Origin: Streptomyces adustus
GTDB taxonomy: Bacteria; Actinomycetota; Actinomycetes; Streptomycetales; Streptomycetaceae
DNA length: 43,279 nucleotides
Direction of reading: 5' to 3'
Assembly: GCF_009377175.1 (NCBI RefSeq)
Contig: NZ_VJZD01000057.1
Span: forward strand, 1-43,279
Part shown: piece after piece, positions 41,155 through 43,279 of the stretch
How positions within the stretch are numbered: the stretch's first letter is position 1
Layout: the number at the start of each line of letters is the position of its first letter
The notes under the pieces: model-generated
Databases searched by the model: none
Seen by the model: only the letters and a program-made list of their open reading frames with translations
What the model was told of the DNA's origin: nothing
Translations under genes and position numbers: made by a program

Positions 41155-41592
41155 ATGTCGAACGCAACACCGCACGCGCACGGCGCGGACCGTGGGGCGC
41201 AGGCTGCCGGATCGGAGCCGGTCGGCGAACTGGTACAGCGGGCTTCGCAGCAGCTCACGGAGCTGGTACGCGGCGAGCTGCGACTGGCCCAGGCGGAGAT
41301 GAAACAGAAGGGCAAGCGGTTCGGCAAGGGCGGTGGGCTGTTCGGCGGCGCCGGAGTGGCCGGCTTCCTGACCCTTCAGGCGCTGGCGGCCACTGCCATC
41401 GCGGGCCTGGCGATGGCGCTGCCCGTATGGGCCGCAGCGCTGATCATCACAGCAGTGCTGGGCGTGATCACCGCAGCCCTGGCACTCACGGGCAAGAAGG
41501 AAGTCAGCCAGGCCAGTCCGCCCGCGCCCGAGCAGACGATCGACAGCGTGAAGGAAGACGTGGCACAGATCAAGGAGAGTGCGCAGCGATGA
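41155..41592 (+). CDS. Phage-holin-family (actinobacterial holin-X) membrane protein
   Basis: A 145-residue protein. The N-terminal amphipathic helix PVGELVQRASQQLTELVRGE with LRLAQAEMKQK is the signature of the holin-X group, followed by two transmembrane helices (GVAGFLTLQALAATAIAGLA and WAAALIITAVLGVITAALAL) and a charged tail. Despite the family name these chromosomal proteins are not linked to a prophage here. They usually sit, as here, before DUF3618 and DUF4235 genes. The ATG is preceded by a GAGAGGAGAGG stretch at 8 nt. The stop overlaps the next start by 4 bp. Confidence 0.9.
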   Translation: MSNATPHAHGADRGAQAAGSEPVGELVQRASQQLTELVRGELRLAQAEMKQKGKRFGKGGGLFGGAGVAGFLTLQALAATAIAGLAMALPVWAAALIITAVLGVITAALALTGKKEVSQASPPAPEQTIDSVKEDVAQIKESAQR

Positions 41593-42044
41593 CCCAGCCG
41601 CCCCCCGACGAACCCGCCGCGCAGAGCCCCGAAGAGCTGCGCCAGCAGGTCGAGCAGACCCGACACGAACTGGGTGAGACGGTCGAAGCCCTTGCCACCA
41701 AGACGGACGTCAAGTCCCGCGCCAAGGAGAAGGCCGCCGACGTCAAGCAGCGGGCCGGCGTCAAGGCCGGGGAGCTGAAGGTGAAGGCCGCCGACGCCGC
41801 TTCCCAGGTACAGAACAGGCTGCCCGACCCGGTCAAGGACAAGGCGTCCCAGGCCACCGAGCATGCCCGTGCGAAGGCAGCCGGGGCCGGGCACATGCTG
41901 CAGGACAAGGCGCCCGAGCCGCTCCGGCACAGAGCAGCCCAGACAGCCCGGCTGGTCCGTGACAACCGCACCGCATGGCTGGCCGCCACCAGCGTCGTGG
42001 CCGTGCTGTGGCTGGCGGGCCGCCGCAGGAAGGGTGAGACGTAA
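41589..42044 (+). CDS. DUF3618-domain membrane-anchored protein
   Basis: A 151-residue protein. The DUF3618 motif is SPEELRQQVEQTRHELGETV followed by EALATKTDVKSRAKEKAADV. The middle is a long Ala/Lys-rich helix with heptad character (KERAG-like repeats), probably a coiled coil or apolipoprotein-like amphipathic helix. A single C-terminal transmembrane segment (AWLAATSVVAVLWLAG) and basic tail suggest C-terminal anchoring with the coil in the cytosol. Second gene of the coupled operon. Confidence 0.9.
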   Translation: MTQPPPDEPAAQSPEELRQQVEQTRHELGETVEALATKTDVKSRAKEKAADVKQRAGVKAGELKVKAADAASQVQNRLPDPVKDKASQATEHARAKAAGAGHMLQDKAPEPLRHRAAQTARLVRDNRTAWLAATSVVAVLWLAGRRRKGET

Positions 42045-42045
42045 C

Positions 42046-42312
42046 GTGAAGGCTTTGAAGATCGCCTACAAGCCCGTCGGACTGGTGCTGGGAGCAGCCA
42101 GTGGCATGCTCGCCGGCGCCTTGTTCAAGCAGGCATGGAAGATGCTCGGTCACGACAAGGACGCCCCGGACGCCACCGACGAGGAGCGCGCCTGGGCAGA
42201 GGTACTGCTCGCCGCCATCGTCCAGGGCGCTATCTTCGCCGGAGTCAAAGCCGCCGTCGACCGCGCCGGAGCTGCCTCGACTCGGCGTCTGACCGGCACG
42301 TGGCCCGGCTGA
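42046..42312 (+). CDS. DUF4235-domain small membrane protein
   Basis: An 88-residue protein with two hydrophobic helices (PVGLVLGAASGMLAGALF and VLLAAIVQGAIFAGVKAAVD). Between them is the conserved KQAWKMLGHDKDAPDATDEE loop typical of DUF4235. The GTG start is 1 bp after the DUF3618 stop, so the three genes form one transcript. The set of holin-X, DUF3618 and DUF4235 is conserved in actinomycetes and is thought to act at the envelope under stress. Confidence 0.9.
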   Translation: MKALKIAYKPVGLVLGAASGMLAGALFKQAWKMLGHDKDAPDATDEERAWAEVLLAAIVQGAIFAGVKAAVDRAGAASTRRLTGTWPG

Positions 42313-42820
42313 AGCAATGCGGGGGTGCCGGTGCGACGTGCACACCGCCCCGGTTCAGACGCGTCCTGTGTACGGAAACGTCATCACGCTCGCGCCCACT
42401 TACCACGTGGTACCCGCCCTGACTGCAGACTGCGGCGCCCGCCGTCGGCGTCGTACTAGCTGCACGCTGGATCGCTATCGGGCGGCGCGGTGCCGGGCCA
42501 CGTCACGTACGCACAGGGCCGTATGGACCAAGGCGCATTGCGCGGGGTCGGTGGCTTGGGCCTTTGAATCAGATGAGGCCGTACTCGTGCACCACATGAG
42601 GCCGTACTCGAACGGAATCCTGCTCTGGGCTGCTGGCCCGCCCTGGAGCCTCGGCACCGCCCGGGTACCGCCGGATGGGCCCGGCGGGGGCCGTCAGTCG
42701 GAGTCACCCGACCGGGTGGACATCGCCCGGGGCAGCGCGGGGTCCATCGGGATCGGGAACCACTGTCAGCTGGGCGGGATCGTCCCGGCCCGGGCATGAC
42801 CAGCGAGAGGCGGAGAAACA
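42313..42820. other. Gene-free region with a 12-bp perfect palindrome
   Basis: About 500 bp between the DUF4235 and hemerythrin genes. It holds TACCACGTGGTA (42401-42412, perfect palindrome) and a 15-bp direct repeat ATGAGGCCGTACTCG (42573-42587 and 42596-42610). No coding frame is supported. The palindrome may be a regulator site. Confidence 0.5.
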
Positions 42821-43279
42821 ATGGGGCATGGCGGAGACGCGATCGCGGAACTGATGACCGACCACCGGGAGGTCGAGGAGATGTTCGCTCGGATCCAGGG
42901 GATGCCGGGTGGCGGGCAGGAACTCCGTGACCTCGTGGATGAGATCACCATCGAACTCGTACGGCACTCGGTCGCCGAGGAGGAGCACCTGTACCCGGCG
43001 GTACGAGAACACATCAAGGGCGGCGACCGCATCGCCGACAAGGAGATCGCGGACCACACCCGGGTCGAGAAGCTCCTCAAGCAGCTGGAGAAGACGGACA
43101 CCGAAGACCCCAAGATGAGCCCGCTGCTGCAGCAGCTCATGGACGAGGTCTCCGCCCACGTCCAGGACGAGGAGGACAACCTCTTCCCGATGCTGCGCCA
43201 GGCGTGCACCTCCGAGACGCTGAACGACCTCGGGAAGAAGATCCGCCGGGCCAAGTCCCTGGCCCCGACCCGCCCGCAC
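42821..43279 (+). CDS. Hemerythrin-like HHE-domain protein, 3' truncated
   Basis: The first 153 residues of a hemerythrin/HHE cation-binding protein; the frame is still open at the window end. The diiron ligands are visible in a repeated pattern: DHREVEEMFARI (His, Glu), RHSVAEEEHLYPAVREH (His and Glu of helix 2), DHTRVEKLL, and HVQDEEDNLFP (His and Glu of helix 4). Such proteins bind O2, NO or oxidants and aid stress or iron handling in the cytosol. The ATG follows a GGCGGAG sequence by about 6 nt. It stands next to the envelope-stress operon. Confidence 0.92.
   Translation, partial: MGHGGDAIAELMTDHREVEEMFARIQGMPGGGQELRDLVDEITIELVRHSVAEEEHLYPAVREHIKGGDRIADKEIADHTRVEKLLKQLEKTDTEDPKMSPLLQQLMDEVSAHVQDEEDNLFPMLRQACTSETLNDLGKKIRRAKSLAPTRPH

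Noticed and set aside
41155..41592. Holin-family gene as evidence of a prophage
   Set aside because: No endolysin, capsid, integrase or attachment site nearby; the family is chromosomal in actinomycetes and sits with DUF3618 and DUF4235.

Overview
This is a high-GC actinobacterial chromosome segment, almost certainly Streptomyces. The gene types are typical of that genus, GTG/TTG starts and ATGA overlaps are common, and rare TTA leucine codons occur only in a few regulatory or secondary-metabolism genes. Both window edges cut through genes.

Region 1 (1-9110) is the baseplate/spike half of a contractile injection system (eCIS) of the Streptomyces type. In order it holds a low-complexity Pro/Ala/Gly-rich protein (cut at the left edge), a gp19-like tube protein, a LysM hub protein, a VgrG-like spike, a PAAR tip, a gp25-like wedge, a gpJ-like wedge, a gpI-like tail protein, and a zinc-ribbon/transmembrane/discoidin-like protein that looks like the membrane factor CisA. 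The operon ends in a strong hairpin. Facing it is a large ATPase-SARP-type regulator (9184-11877) with a TTA codon at position 5.

Region 2 (12.6-17.1 kb) looks like a small lipid/membrane regulon. It has a TetR repressor, a YhgE/ABC-2-like membrane protein, a flippase-like (LPG-synthase membrane domain) protein and a patatin phospholipase. Four copies of one palindrome (ACGAA-N2-TTCGT or close variants) lie in front of the transcription units. Region 3 (17.2-22.7 kb) has a divergent nitroreductase/azoreductase pair, a MarR regulator with palindromic operator candidates, a nucleotidyltransferase, an IstB remnant and a PAS-GAF-PP2C phosphatase.

Region 4 (23.1-34.3 kb) is a diterpene cluster. 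Its core operon on the minus strand matches cotB1-cotB2-cotB3-cotB4 of cyclooctatin biosynthesis in gene order, and the cyclase agrees with CotB2 at every active-site position I can recall. Around the core are genes not needed for cyclooctatin itself: a third and a fourth P450, an acyl-CoA dehydrogenase, a PapA5-like acyltransferase and a TetR regulator. This suggests a further-tailored, perhaps acylated, product. TTA codons lie within the first 28 codons of the GGPP synthase, the third P450 and the acyl-CoA dehydrogenase, and in the regulator at 11.9 kb, which points to bldA control.

Region 5 (34.3-43.3 kb) is accessory or stress-related. It contains a frameshifted hypothetical gene, an SDR, a 29-residue membrane peptide candidate, a Rho-N-domain protein, a BrkB/YihY membrane protein, a MOSC protein, a decayed IS5-type transposase, a coupled holin-X/DUF3618/DUF4235 membrane operon, and a hemerythrin-like protein cut by the right edge. 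No rRNA, tRNA or CRISPR array was seen.
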